From contig CAWDXO010000012.1 in NCBI GenBank assembly GCA_963806335.1, positions 620,001-684,000 of the forward strand: a stretch of DNA of 64,000 nucleotides, in the 5' to 3' direction. The stretch's first letter is position 1, and each line of letters opens with the position of its first letter. The notes under the pieces were generated by a model. That model was not told the DNA's origin. It saw only the letters and a program-made list of their open reading frames with translations, and searched no databases. This document shows, piece by piece, positions 51,393 through 60,016 of this stretch. The stretch is from Palsa-504 sp963806335. Lineage in GTDB: Bacteria > Actinomycetota > Actinomycetes > Streptosporangiales > Streptosporangiaceae. The position numbers were made by a program, and so were the translations under genes.

Positions 51393-51980
51393 TCATGCGT
51401 AGTCCTGGGCGCCCCTGCCGCGGCGGTCGGCGGACGGTGCCGGACCGAGATCCTGGCTAGTCAGGAACAGCAGCCGGAACTTGCCGATCTGGACCTCGTC
51501 CCCACCGGTCAGCTCGGCCTCCTCGATGCGCTCGCGGTTCACATACGTGCCATTGAGGCTGCCGACATCGCGGACGGTGAACCTGAAGCCCTGCCGGTAG
51601 AACTCGGCGTGCCGCCGGGAGACGGTCACGTCGTCGAGGAAGATGTCGCTGTCCGGGTGCCGGCCGGCGGTGGTCAGGTCGCCGTCGAGCCGGAACCTGC
51701 TGCCCGCGTTGGGGCCGCGCATGACCAGCAGCAGCGCGCTGCCTGGCGGCAGGGCACCGAACGACGCGGAATCCGGGAACAGATCGTCGCCGAGATCGCC
51801 GTCGTCCGCGCGGCCCAGGGAAATCGTCGAGGTGGTCTCACCTGGGCGGGCGGCCGCAGGCCCGGCCGGCATCCCGGCGCCGGGCGGCACGGGCGCCGCC
51901 AGCTGGGCGCCGCAATTCGAGCAGAACCGGGCACCATCGGGATTGGGCCGACCGCACCGGGCACAGTAGACGCGCGGCAT
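51393..51980 (-). CDS. garA: GarA-like FHA protein with N-terminal zinc ribbon
   Basis: This phosphothreonine-switch FHA protein has 195 residues. A four-Cys ribbon opens the protein (two CxxC pairs in residues about 6-24). Next comes GETTSTISLG, the conserved ETT site phosphorylated by PknB/PknG-type kinases in GarA. The FHA domain follows: GSRFRLDGDLTTAGRHPDSDIFLDDVTVSRRHAEF and VRDVGSLNGTYVNRE. In mycobacteria GarA inhibits 2-oxoglutarate dehydrogenase and controls glutamate metabolism. The added zinc ribbon distinguishes it from the mycobacterial form. Start ATG 51980. Confidence 0.9.
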   Translation of the reverse strand: MPRVYCARCGRPNPDGARFCSNCGAQLAAPVPPGAGMPAGPAAARPGETTSTISLGRADDGDLGDDLFPDSASFGALPPGSALLLVMRGPNAGSRFRLDGDLTTAGRHPDSDIFLDDVTVSRRHAEFYRQGFRFTVRDVGSLNGTYVNRERIEEAELTGGDEVQIGKFRLLFLTSQDLGPAPSADRRGRGAQDYA

Positions 51981-52271
51981 AGCTCCGCTCGGCCTCCCCT
52001 CGGCGTAGTCCTCGGTGTCCCGCGACCCTGCCAAAGGTACCTGTGGGGAGGCAGCGCGGTCCATGCGCCACGCGAACAGCCAGCGCCGTCTGCGCCCGTT
52101 ATTTTGGTCGCGACGCCTGCGCCACACCGCCGTCTCACCTCCGCCGTCGCCTGCCTGCCGCAGCGGGCGATGACCGCCGGGCGAATCGCAATGGGCGATT
52201 GTCTCACATCCGCGAATTCCGTGTGGGTTCGCGCCTTTCACATCATCGTGTAAGTGATAGAGCTTACCCGG

Positions 52272-54770
52272 CTAGCGGCCGGCCTGTTCCACGACCGAGG
52301 CCCACTCCTCGAGCAGCAGCTGCGCGTCGTCGGCGTCATTCCCCTCGGCCCACAGGTGAGTGATGGCGTCCGCCGGGTCGGGCAGGACCAGGACCCAGCC
52401 GCGGTCGCGCTCGACGACCCGCACGCCGTCGGTGGTGTCGATCTCGTGATCGCCGGCGGCCTCCATGACCGTGCGCATGACCCCGCCCTTGGCCGCCCAC
52501 GGCGTCGGGATGGACCGCTTGAGCAGATGCGCGGCGGGGATCCTGGCGTCGATCTGGCTCAGCGTCAGCCGGGTCCGCGCGACCAGGCCGAGCAGCCGGA
52601 CGAAGGCCGCGATACCGTCCACGGTCCTAGTGCACTCGGGCACCACGAAACCGCCGTGGCCGTCGGCCGCGAACACGACATCGTCCTGCGCCGCCGCCAG
52701 CGTGAGCGCGTGCATCGACGTCGGCGTCCAGTCGACCTGGACGCCGTGGAAACGGCACACCTGCTCGGCCACCCTGGTCGTGGTCACCGGCAGGGCCACC
52801 CGGCCGGTCTTGCGTTCGGCCGCGACCAGGTCAAGCACGGCCAGCAGCGCCCGGTCCTCGCTGACCAGCTCGCCCTTCTCGTCCACGAGCTGGATCCGCT
52901 CCCCGACCGGGTCGAACCTGACGCCGAACGCGGCCTTGGACGACGACACCACCTCGGCCAGCCGTTGCAGGCCCGCGCGCTGCTGGGCGACGGTCTCAGT
53001 CGGCGATACCTCGTCCAGCCGGTTGTTCAGCGTGAGCACCTCCACGCCGATCGTGCCGAGCAGGCTGGGCAGCACCAGGGACGCGGTACCGCCCGCGCAG
53101 TCCGCGACCACTTTCAGACCGGCCTCGCGCACGCCGGTCATGTCGACGCACCTGAGCAGTTCGTGGGTGTAGGACTCGACCACCCGGGGCGGGTAGCTGA
53201 GCTCGGCGATCTCGCCGGGGAAGGCCCGGCGGAACTCCTGCCGGGAAAAGACGCGCTCCAGCTTGCGCTGATCGGCCTGGGACAGCTCGGCGCCGCGCTC
53301 GTCGAGGAAGATGATGTCGATGGACTGCGGGTCGCCCGGGGTGGTCCGCAGGGCGATGCCGCCGCTGTAGTGGTCCCTGGCCGTCTCGAACCTGGCCACC
53401 GGGAGCGGCTGGGCCTCCAGGTCCACCACGTTGATCGCGCTGGCGTTCAGCGCCCCCTGGACGGCCCGCTTAAGCGTCCGCGCGGCCCGGGACACGTCCC
53501 GGGAGGTGGTGACGGTGGAACCCTTGCGCAGCATGGTGGCGTAGGCGCTGGCCAGGCGCACCGCCAGCTCGGGGGTGACCTCCACGTTGACCAGGCCGGA
53601 CACCCCGCGCGGGCCGAACAGCGTCCGCTGGCCCCTGGACTCCCAGATCACGCTGGTGTTCACCACGGCGCCGGCCTCGATGGTCTTGAACGGGTAGACC
53701 TTCACCGAGGCGGACAGGTAGGCCTCGGGCTCGATCACGCACTCGTCCCCGACGACCGCGCCCTCCTCGATCCTGGCGAACCGCATCACGTCGGTGTTCT
53801 TGCCGATCACGCAGCCCCGCAAGGTGACGCCCTGGCCGACGTAGACGTTGTTGTGCACGACGGCGCGGTGCAGGAAGGCGCCCTCCTTGACCACGACGTT
53901 GCTGCCGATCACGGTGTACTCGCGCAGGTGCGCGCCGGCCTCGATCTTGGCGTAGTCGCCGATGCACAGCGGGCCGGTGAGCACCGCCTCCGCGTCGACC
54001 TCGGCGCCCTCGCAGACCCAGACGCCCGGCGAGACCTCGAAGCCGGCGATGTCGGTCTGTACCCGGCGGGCCAGCACGTCGGCCTGCGCCTTCATGTAGC
54101 TCTCGAGGGTGCCGACGTCCTCCCAGTAATCCTCGGAGATGTAGCCGTACAGCGGGGCGCCGCGTTTGAGCAGCTTCGGGAAGACGTCAGCCGCCCAGTC
54201 GATCGTCTCGCCCGGCGGAACTTCCTTGAGCACCTCGGGCTCCATCACGTACAGCCCCGTGTTGACGGTGTCGGAAAATACCTGGCCCCAGGTCGGCTTC
54301 TCCAGGAACCGCTGGATCCGGCCATCGTCGTCAGTAATCACGATGCCGAACTCAAGCGGGTTCGGCACCCTCGCCAGCGCCACCGTGACCAGCGCGCCCT
54401 TTTCCTGATGGAACCGGACGAGCCCGGTCAGGTCCATATCGGTGAGCGCGTCGCCCGAGATGACCAGGAAGGGCTCGTCACGCAGCGCGTCCTCGGCGTT
54501 CCTGACGCTGCCCGCGGTGCCGAGCGGCATCTCCTCGGTGGCGTACTGCAGGCTCATCCCGAACTCCTCGCCGTCGCCGAAGTAGTTGCGGACGAGCGCG
54601 GCGAGGAACTGCACGGTCACGACGGTCTCATCGAAGCCGTGCCGCTTGAGCAGCCGCAGCACGTGCTCCATGATCGGCCGGTTGGCCACCGGGAGCAGCG
54701 GCTTGGGCTGGTTCGCGGTCATCGGGCGCAGCCGTGTTCCTTCGCCCCCTGCCATAACGACGGCTTTCAC
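52272..54770 (-). CDS. Mannose-1-phosphate guanylyltransferase/phosphomannomutase-type fusion
   Basis: This 832-residue enzyme has three parts. The N-terminal nucleotidyltransferase has the pyrophosphorylase signature GGEGTRLRPMT, LVISGDALTDMD and VNTGLYVMEPEV. A left-handed beta-helix runs from about residue 245 to 370 (CIGDYAKIEAGAHLREYTVIG). A C-terminal phosphohexomutase-like domain contains SRDVSRAARTLKRAVQGAL, VVADCAGGTAS and FAADGHGGFVVPE. The usual mutase phosphoserine loop appears changed to TTSRDVS, so mutase activity is doubtful. It supplies GDP-mannose-type sugar nucleotides. Its position next to the pgsA-like gene is common in actinobacteria. Confidence 0.88.
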   Translation of the reverse strand: MKAVVMAGGEGTRLRPMTANQPKPLLPVANRPIMEHVLRLLKRHGFDETVVTVQFLAALVRNYFGDGEEFGMSLQYATEEMPLGTAGSVRNAEDALRDEPFLVISGDALTDMDLTGLVRFHQEKGALVTVALARVPNPLEFGIVITDDDGRIQRFLEKPTWGQVFSDTVNTGLYVMEPEVLKEVPPGETIDWAADVFPKLLKRGAPLYGYISEDYWEDVGTLESYMKAQADVLARRVQTDIAGFEVSPGVWVCEGAEVDAEAVLTGPLCIGDYAKIEAGAHLREYTVIGSNVVVKEGAFLHRAVVHNNVYVGQGVTLRGCVIGKNTDVMRFARIEEGAVVGDECVIEPEAYLSASVKVYPFKTIEAGAVVNTSVIWESRGQRTLFGPRGVSGLVNVEVTPELAVRLASAYATMLRKGSTVTTSRDVSRAARTLKRAVQGALNASAINVVDLEAQPLPVARFETARDHYSGGIALRTTPGDPQSIDIIFLDERGAELSQADQRKLERVFSRQEFRRAFPGEIAELSYPPRVVESYTHELLRCVDMTGVREAGLKVVADCAGGTASLVLPSLLGTIGVEVLTLNNRLDEVSPTETVAQQRAGLQRLAEVVSSSKAAFGVRFDPVGERIQLVDEKGELVSEDRALLAVLDLVAAERKTGRVALPVTTTRVAEQVCRFHGVQVDWTPTSMHALTLAAAQDDVVFAADGHGGFVVPECTRTVDGIAAFVRLLGLVARTRLTLSQIDARIPAAHLLKRSIPTPWAAKGGVMRTVMEAAGDHEIDTTDGVRVVERDRGWVLVLPDPADAITHLWAEGNDADDAQLLLEEWASVVEQAGR

Positions 54771-54889
54771 CGGATTTACAGCTCCTTTCCCGGTTTCCGC
54801 CTTATGTCTACCCCACGGTCGGCGACTTCACGAGGTGCCCTCGCCGCGGCACGGACCGGCCCGCCGACTCGCGGGCGCGCCCGGCCAGG

Positions 54890-55486
54890 TCACGAGGCAG
54901 CACTGCCCACTTCCGCACGGGCACCGCGGCTCACCAGGATTCTCACCTGGGCGAGGTACAAAATCGCGGCCCACCAATACAAGGCGGTGCCCCAGGTCGC
55001 GAAAGCCCAGCCTATTACCCGGGCCAGCGTCGCTCCCCAGCCGGGGTGATCTCCAAGGAACAGCAAAGGGAAGGCGTAAAGCAGGCAAAGGGTTGCCGCC
55101 TTGCCGACCAGACTGACCTGCAAGGTGCCGAACCCGGCCCGGCGTCGCAGCACGGCCAGCGCGGCGCCGACCGTGAGCTCACGCACCCCGAGGACGGCGA
55201 CCAGCCACCAGGGGATGATCCCCCGGACGGCGAGCGCGACGATCGTCGCCGCGATGTACAGCCGGTCCGCGGCCGGGTCGAGGACCTGACCGAGCCTGCT
55301 GGACTGGTTGAACGCGCGGGCGATCTTGCCGTCCAGCCAGTCGGACAGGCCCGCGACGATAAGCAGCGCCACCGCCCAGTAATCGGCGGTGGCGGTCCGC
55401 GGCCCGAGCACCAGCCACAGGAAGACCGGCACCCCGGCCAGCCTGGCGGCGCTGATCCCGTTCGGGATCGTGAGGACGCGGTCCAC
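54890..55486 (-). CDS. CDP-alcohol phosphatidyltransferase (PgsA-like)
   Basis: This integral membrane phospholipid synthase has 198 residues. The CDP-alcohol phosphotransferase signature appears as DWLDGKIARAFNQSSRLGQVLDPAADR, with all acidic metal ligands present. It begins VLTIPNGISAARLAGVPVF and has five to six helices. It could make phosphatidylglycerol phosphate or cardiolipin-type lipid; the specific head group is not decidable. It is divergent from prfC with only 21 bases between. Confidence 0.92.
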   Translation of the reverse strand: MDRVLTIPNGISAARLAGVPVFLWLVLGPRTATADYWAVALLIVAGLSDWLDGKIARAFNQSSRLGQVLDPAADRLYIAATIVALAVRGIIPWWLVAVLGVRELTVGAALAVLRRRAGFGTLQVSLVGKAATLCLLYAFPLLFLGDHPGWGATLARVIGWAFATWGTALYWWAAILYLAQVRILVSRGARAEVGSAAS

Positions 55487-55507
55487 GAAGCCAGTATCCT
55501 AACGTAA

Positions 55508-57121
55508 GTGACAATGGCGGATACGGGGGCGCCTGCTCGTGCCGCCGACATGAAGGTGCTCGCGGAAGCGGGCAAGCGCCGGGCGTTCGCGGTGATCAGC
55601 CACCCGGACGCGGGCAAGTCTACGCTGACCGAGGCGCTGGCCCTGCACGCGTCGGCGATCAACCGGGCAGGCGCGGTCCATGGCAAGGCAGGCCGCCGCG
55701 GGGTGACCTCCGACTGGATGGCGATGGAGCGCGCCCGCGGCATCTCGATCACCTCGGCGGCGCTTCGCTTCGACTACCACGGCACGGTCCTGAACCTGCT
55801 CGACACCCCGGGCCACGCCGACTTCTCCGAGGACACCTACCGGGTCCTTTCCGCGGTGGACTGCGCGATCATGCTGCTGGACTCCGCCAAGGGCCTTGAA
55901 CCGCAGACCTTGAAGCTGTTCGACGTGTGCCGCAGCCGGGCCGTCCCGGTGATCACGTTCGTGAACAAGTGGGACCGGCCGGGCCGGGAGCCGCTGGAAC
56001 TGCTCGACGAGATCGAGCAGCGGATCGGGCTGCGCCCGGCCCCGGTGAACTGGCCGGTCGGCGTGGCCGGGGACTTCCGCGGCCTGATCGAGCGGGCCAC
56101 CGGTGACTACGTCACCTTCACCCGGACTCCGGGCGGGGCCGGACGGGCCATCGAGACACGCCTCGACGGCGAGGCCGCCGCAGCCCGGGACGGCGCCGCC
56201 TTCGTGACCGCGCGGGAAGAGCTGGCGCTGCTCGACGAGATCGGCGCCCACGTCGACATGCCGTCCTTCCTGGCCGGCGTGACGAGCCCGGTGCTGTTCG
56301 GGGCCGCGCTGCCGAACTTCGGCGTCCGCCGCCTGCTGGACGCCGTAACCCAGTTCGCCCCGGCGCCGGCCGAGCGCACCGACCTCAAGGGCGAGCCGCG
56401 GCCGGTCGACGCCCCGTTCTCCGGCCTGGTGTTCAAGGTGCAGGCCAACATGGACCCGGCCCACCGGGACCGGATGGCGTTCGTGCGGGTGTGCTCGGGC
56501 CGGTTCGAGCGCGGCATGGTGCTCACCCACGCCGCGACCGGGCGCCCGTTCGCCACCAAGTACGCGCAGTCGATGTTCGGCCAGGACCGGGAAACGGTCG
56601 ATGAGGCCTTCCCCGGCGACGTGATCGGCCTGGTCAACGCGACCGCCCTGCGTCCGGGGGACACGCTCTACGACGAGATCCCGGTCGAGTTCCCGCCCAT
56701 CCCCAGCTTCGCGCCCGAGCACTTCGCGGTGGTGCGGGGCAAGGAAGCGGGCAAGCAGAAGCAGTTCCGGCGCGGCATCGAGCAGCTGGACACCGAGGGC
56801 GTCGTCCAGGTCCTGGCCTCCGACCTGCGCGGAGACCAGGCCCCGGTGCTGGCGGCCGTCGGCCCGCTGCAGTTCGACGTGGTCCTGCACCGGCTCGAGC
56901 ACGAGTTCGGCGGCCGCGCCGAACTCGATCACCTCGACTACACCATAGCCAGGCGCACCGACGCCGACGGCGCCCGCGCGCTGGCCGGGCAGCGCGGCGT
57001 CGAGGTGCTGACCCGCCGCCACGACGGCGCGGTCCTCGCGCTGTTCACCGACAAGTGGCGGCTCGGCCAGATCCAGCGCGAGCACCCGGACATCCTGCTC
57101 GAGCCCCTGATCGCCGGCTAA
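55508..57121 (+). CDS. prfC: Peptide chain release factor 3
   Basis: This GTPase recycles RF1/RF2 after termination. The 537 residues carry all G motifs: SHPDAGKSTLTEAL (G1), RGISITSAAL (G2), DTPGHADFSEDTYR (G3), FVNKWDRPGREP (G4), followed by the EF-G-like domains with RDRMAFVRVCSGRFERGM. The C-terminus is complete. GTG 55508 or ATG 55514 could start it; the leader is very short and may be leaderless. It converges with a secreted-protein gene across a hairpin. Confidence 0.96.
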   Translation: MTMADTGAPARAADMKVLAEAGKRRAFAVISHPDAGKSTLTEALALHASAINRAGAVHGKAGRRGVTSDWMAMERARGISITSAALRFDYHGTVLNLLDTPGHADFSEDTYRVLSAVDCAIMLLDSAKGLEPQTLKLFDVCRSRAVPVITFVNKWDRPGREPLELLDEIEQRIGLRPAPVNWPVGVAGDFRGLIERATGDYVTFTRTPGGAGRAIETRLDGEAAAARDGAAFVTAREELALLDEIGAHVDMPSFLAGVTSPVLFGAALPNFGVRRLLDAVTQFAPAPAERTDLKGEPRPVDAPFSGLVFKVQANMDPAHRDRMAFVRVCSGRFERGMVLTHAATGRPFATKYAQSMFGQDRETVDEAFPGDVIGLVNATALRPGDTLYDEIPVEFPPIPSFAPEHFAVVRGKEAGKQKQFRRGIEQLDTEGVVQVLASDLRGDQAPVLAAVGPLQFDVVLHRLEHEFGGRAELDHLDYTIARRTDADGARALAGQRGVEVLTRRHDGAVLALFTDKWRLGQIQREHPDILLEPLIAG

Positions 57122-57144
57122 GGCTGATCCTGGGGCAGGCAGGA

Positions 57145-57186
57145 CGGCCCGTTCGGCCCAAAGATCTTTTGATGCGGAACGGGCCG
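57145..57186. terminator. Bidirectional terminator hairpin after prfC
   Basis: Perfect 10-base inverted repeats CGGCCCGTTC (57145-57154) and GAACGGGCCG (57177-57186) lie between the convergent prfC and GH25-like genes, with a 22-base loop containing a T-rich stretch. The position and symmetry suit termination from both sides. Confidence 0.7.
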
Positions 57187-57211
57187 CGGTGCGTGCCTTA
57201 GGTCACCTTGT

Positions 57212-58165
57212 TCAGCCCAGCCTGGCCCCGTCGATCTGGTCGACATCACCGAAGCCGTTGGGGACGCCGCCGCCGCCTGACCACTGCCACATCAGCGCGT
57301 GGGAGCTGGCGTTGGTCTGGCCGCCGAAGAACTGCGCGCACGCGCCGGCCCCGTGATTGAGGCACCAGCCGTATGGCGCGTTGGCGAAGTTCGTGGTCTC
57401 CGGCTCGTAGGTCCACTCGTAGGTGTTCGGGATCGCCGAGGCGCTCCCGGTGCCGAAGATCGACGTCCATATTCCCGGCTCGGAGTAGACGCCGACCTTG
57501 TCGGAGGAGTGCGCGGCGATGTAATTCGCGAACCCGTTGAAGTCGGCCCGGTCCACGGCGGCCGGAACCCCGGAGGTCCTGATCACTCCGCTGCACGGCG
57601 AGGTGTACACGTTGTTCCAGCCGTTGTCGAGCGCGGGCTTGACGCCGGGCAGTTCGACGTCCATCCACACGACCTTGTAGTCAAAGGGCCCGTTGGCGAT
57701 GTCGGCCAGCGCCCGCGCCGCCTGCCGCGCGCCCCACGCGCTGGCTTCGGTCGTGGTCCCGTTGTAGTTCGGGTCGACGCCGGGGCCGCCCATGAACCAG
57801 TACACGCCGTCGCCGACGCCCCGGTGGTAGGTGACGTAGTTGGTGTGCGCCTGCGCGGCGTTGGTCGAGGAGAAGGCGATGAAGCCGCCCTTGCAGCCCA
57901 GCCAGTAGGCCCAGCTCCCGGTCATCCCGATGTAGCCGCCGTAGGCGCCGCCGAGGCGCGGCATGCTGTAGGGCGCGCTGCCGGGTACCGAGACAGGGAA
58001 GCTGTCCGTGCCCCACCAAAATCCTGGCGGAGCGTCCCCGGCTGGCAGCCGCTCAGCGGTGACGGCGGCCCGGCTGGTGCCTGCCGTCACGGTGGCCGCG
58101 GCCGCGCTGCCGGTCGCCAGGACCAGGGCCAGCGAGGCCGCCAGGGCCAGCCATGACCGTCTCAT
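57212..58165 (-). CDS. Secreted GH25-like putative glycoside hydrolase (copy A)
   Basis: This 317-residue protein has a Sec signal peptide (MRRSWLALAASLALVLATGSAAAA). The mature part shows a TIM-barrel pattern reminiscent of GH25 lysozymes: GVYWFMGGPGVDPNYN, the acidic strand VVWMDVELPG, VGVYSEPGIWTSIFG, WTYEPETTNF and the closing MWQWSGGGG..GDVDQIDG. The DxE pair in MDVELPG would be catalytic. The family assignment is by pattern only. ATG 58165 has GGAGG upstream. It is paralogous to the next gene (shared blocks GVDPNYNG, WGARQAAR, VELPG/IELPG). Confidence 0.7.
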   Translation of the reverse strand: MRRSWLALAASLALVLATGSAAAATVTAGTSRAAVTAERLPAGDAPPGFWWGTDSFPVSVPGSAPYSMPRLGGAYGGYIGMTGSWAYWLGCKGGFIAFSSTNAAQAHTNYVTYHRGVGDGVYWFMGGPGVDPNYNGTTTEASAWGARQAARALADIANGPFDYKVVWMDVELPGVKPALDNGWNNVYTSPCSGVIRTSGVPAAVDRADFNGFANYIAAHSSDKVGVYSEPGIWTSIFGTGSASAIPNTYEWTYEPETTNFANAPYGWCLNHGAGACAQFFGGQTNASSHALMWQWSGGGGVPNGFGDVDQIDGARLG

Positions 58166-58260
58166 AATGCCTCCTGTGGATTCTTTTGGGCCCGCACCAT
58201 CATGCCTTGTCTGGTGGCCGGTGCCTGGTTGGCGGCGGTTTCGGGGCATTTTGCCAGCTC

Positions 58261-59247
58261 TCAGCCCTGCCTGGTGGCGTCGATCTGGTCGAAGTCGCCG
58301 ATCGCGTTCCTGACCCCGCCGCCGCCCGACCACTGCCACATCAGCGCGCTGGCGCTGGAGCTGGTGACGCCGCCGAAGAAGGCGGCGCAGCCGGCTCCTG
58401 ACCTCAGGCACCAGCCGCGCGGCGCGTCGGCCAGGCTGGCGGTCTCCGGCTCGTAGGTCCACTCGAAGGTGTGCGGGATGGAGGCGGCGGCGCCGGTGCC
58501 GAAGATCTGGGTCCAGATCCCGGGGGCGGAGTAGACCCCCGGCTTGTAGCGGGAGTGCGCGCTGAGGTAGGCCCAGTAGCCGTTGAAGTCGGCCCGGTCA
58601 AGCGTGGCCGGCAGGCCGCGCTGTTTCACCACCCCGCTGCACGACGAGGTGTACACGTCGGTCCAGCCGTTGTCGAACGCGGGCGCGACCCCGGGCAGTT
58701 CGATGTCCATGAAGACGACCGGGTAGGTGACGTGCTCCCTGGCCATGTCGGCCAGCGTCCGGGCCGCCTGCCGTGCGCCCCAGGCGGCCGCTTCCTTGGT
58801 GCTTCCGTTGTAGTTCGGGTCGACGCCGGGGCCGCCCATGAACCAGTACACCGCGGTGCCGATGCCCAGGCCGTACTGAGCGTAGTTGCGGTCGGCCTGA
58901 GCGCTGTTGGCCGCGGACCAGGCCAGGAAGGCACCGTGGCAGCCGAGCCAGTACGACCAGCTCCCGGCCATCCCGACGTAGCCGCCGTAGGCGCCGCCGA
59001 TGCCCGGCGCGCGGTACGGCCCGCTGCCGGTGACCGGGACCGGCCAGCTGTCGGTGCCGGACCAGAAACCGGTCGGAACGTGGCGGACCGGCGCGGCCGA
59101 AGTCCCGGTCCTGGCGGGAACGGGGTCGGCCGGCCTTGTCTGCGCGCTGGTGGCCCGGACCGGGGTGGTGGCGGTGGTGCTCGTGGTGCAGCCGGTAGCC
59201 AGCAGGACCGCGGCGCATCCCGCGAGTGCCAGCCACGACCGCTTCAC
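58261..59247 (-). CDS. GH25-like putative lipoprotein (copy B)
   Basis: This 328-residue paralogue of copy A has a lipoprotein signal (MKRSWLALAGCAAVLLATGC; lipobox LATGC) and a Thr/Ala/Pro linker. The same barrel blocks follow: YWFMGGPGVDPNYNGS, VVFMDIELPG, PGVYSAPGIWTQIFG, FEWTYEPETASL, MWQWSGGGG..GDFDQIDA. One copy thus appears free and one membrane-anchored. GTG 59247 has GGAGG four bases upstream. The gap between the two genes is 95 bases. The substrate, perhaps peptidoglycan, is inferred from fold resemblance only. Confidence 0.7.
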   Translation of the reverse strand: MKRSWLALAGCAAVLLATGCTTSTTATTPVRATSAQTRPADPVPARTGTSAAPVRHVPTGFWSGTDSWPVPVTGSGPYRAPGIGGAYGGYVGMAGSWSYWLGCHGAFLAWSAANSAQADRNYAQYGLGIGTAVYWFMGGPGVDPNYNGSTKEAAAWGARQAARTLADMAREHVTYPVVFMDIELPGVAPAFDNGWTDVYTSSCSGVVKQRGLPATLDRADFNGYWAYLSAHSRYKPGVYSAPGIWTQIFGTGAAASIPHTFEWTYEPETASLADAPRGWCLRSGAGCAAFFGGVTSSSASALMWQWSGGGGVRNAIGDFDQIDATRQG

Positions 59248-59368
59248 CGCGCCTCCCGTTACCTCGGACCCGCTCACCTTATGACGGCGCGGCGCCGCCT
59301 GTGGTTGGACGCGCCATCCCGGGGAATGGGGGTGGCTCAGCACTTAACCGCAGCAGACGGGAGAGAAC

Positions 59369-60016
59369 ATGGCGACGATCGCGATTTTCGGAGGGACCGG
59401 ATACGCCGGCGGTGCGATCAGGGACGAGGCGCTGCGGCGAGGTCACACCGTAATCTCGGTCAGCCGGAGGGAAGACGAGGTGGCGGGCCGGGCCGGCTTG
59501 ATCGCGCGGGCGGGCAACCTGCATGATCCCGCGCTCGTCGACCACATGGCCGTCGAGGCCGATGTGGTCGTGGTGGCGATCCGTGCCTCCGCCCAGGACG
59601 GCGTCCGCCTCGCCGACGCGGTCCCGATGCTGGCCAAGGCGTCAGCCGAGCACGGCACCAGGCTCGGGGTGGTCGGCGGCGCCGGCTCGCTGCACGTCAC
59701 CGAGGACGGCCCGCGGGTGGTGGACCTGCCGACCTTTCCCGAAGCCCACAAGGGCGAGGCCCTGGGTCAGGCCGACGTCCTGGCCGCGCTGCGCGAAACC
59801 ACGGCCGACGTCGACTGGTTCTACCTGAGCCCGGCCGCCGGGTTCGGCTCGTACGCTCCGGGCGAGGCCACCGGTCACTACCGCGTCGGCGGCGACGTCC
59901 TGCTCGCCGATGCCGACGGGAACTCCAACATCTCGGGCGCGGACTACGCCAAGGCCTTCGTCGACGAGATCGAGGAGCCGGAGCACCGCAGGCAGCGCTT
60001 CAGCGTCGCTTACTGA
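59369..60016 (+). CDS. NAD(P)-binding oxidoreductase (NmrA/YwnB-like)
   Basis: This 215-residue atypical SDR begins with the cofactor motif IAIFGGTGYAGGAIRDEALRRGH. Other blocks are GNLHDPALVD, GVVGGAGSLHV and the C-terminal GNSNISGADYAKAFVDEIEEP typical of YwnB-like proteins. No full Tyr-x-x-x-Lys active site is obvious, so it may be a redox sensor or reductase. The ATG at 59369 is preceded by GGGAG. It converges with the next gene and overlaps it by seven bases. Confidence 0.87.
   Translation: MATIAIFGGTGYAGGAIRDEALRRGHTVISVSRREDEVAGRAGLIARAGNLHDPALVDHMAVEADVVVVAIRASAQDGVRLADAVPMLAKASAEHGTRLGVVGGAGSLHVTEDGPRVVDLPTFPEAHKGEALGQADVLAALRETTADVDWFYLSPAAGFGSYAPGEATGHYRVGGDVLLADADGNSNISGADYAKAFVDEIEEPEHRRQRFSVAY

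Noticed and set aside
55499..57085. Minus-strand frame covering prfC
   Set aside because: It is antisense to a complete release factor 3 gene with all GTPase motifs.
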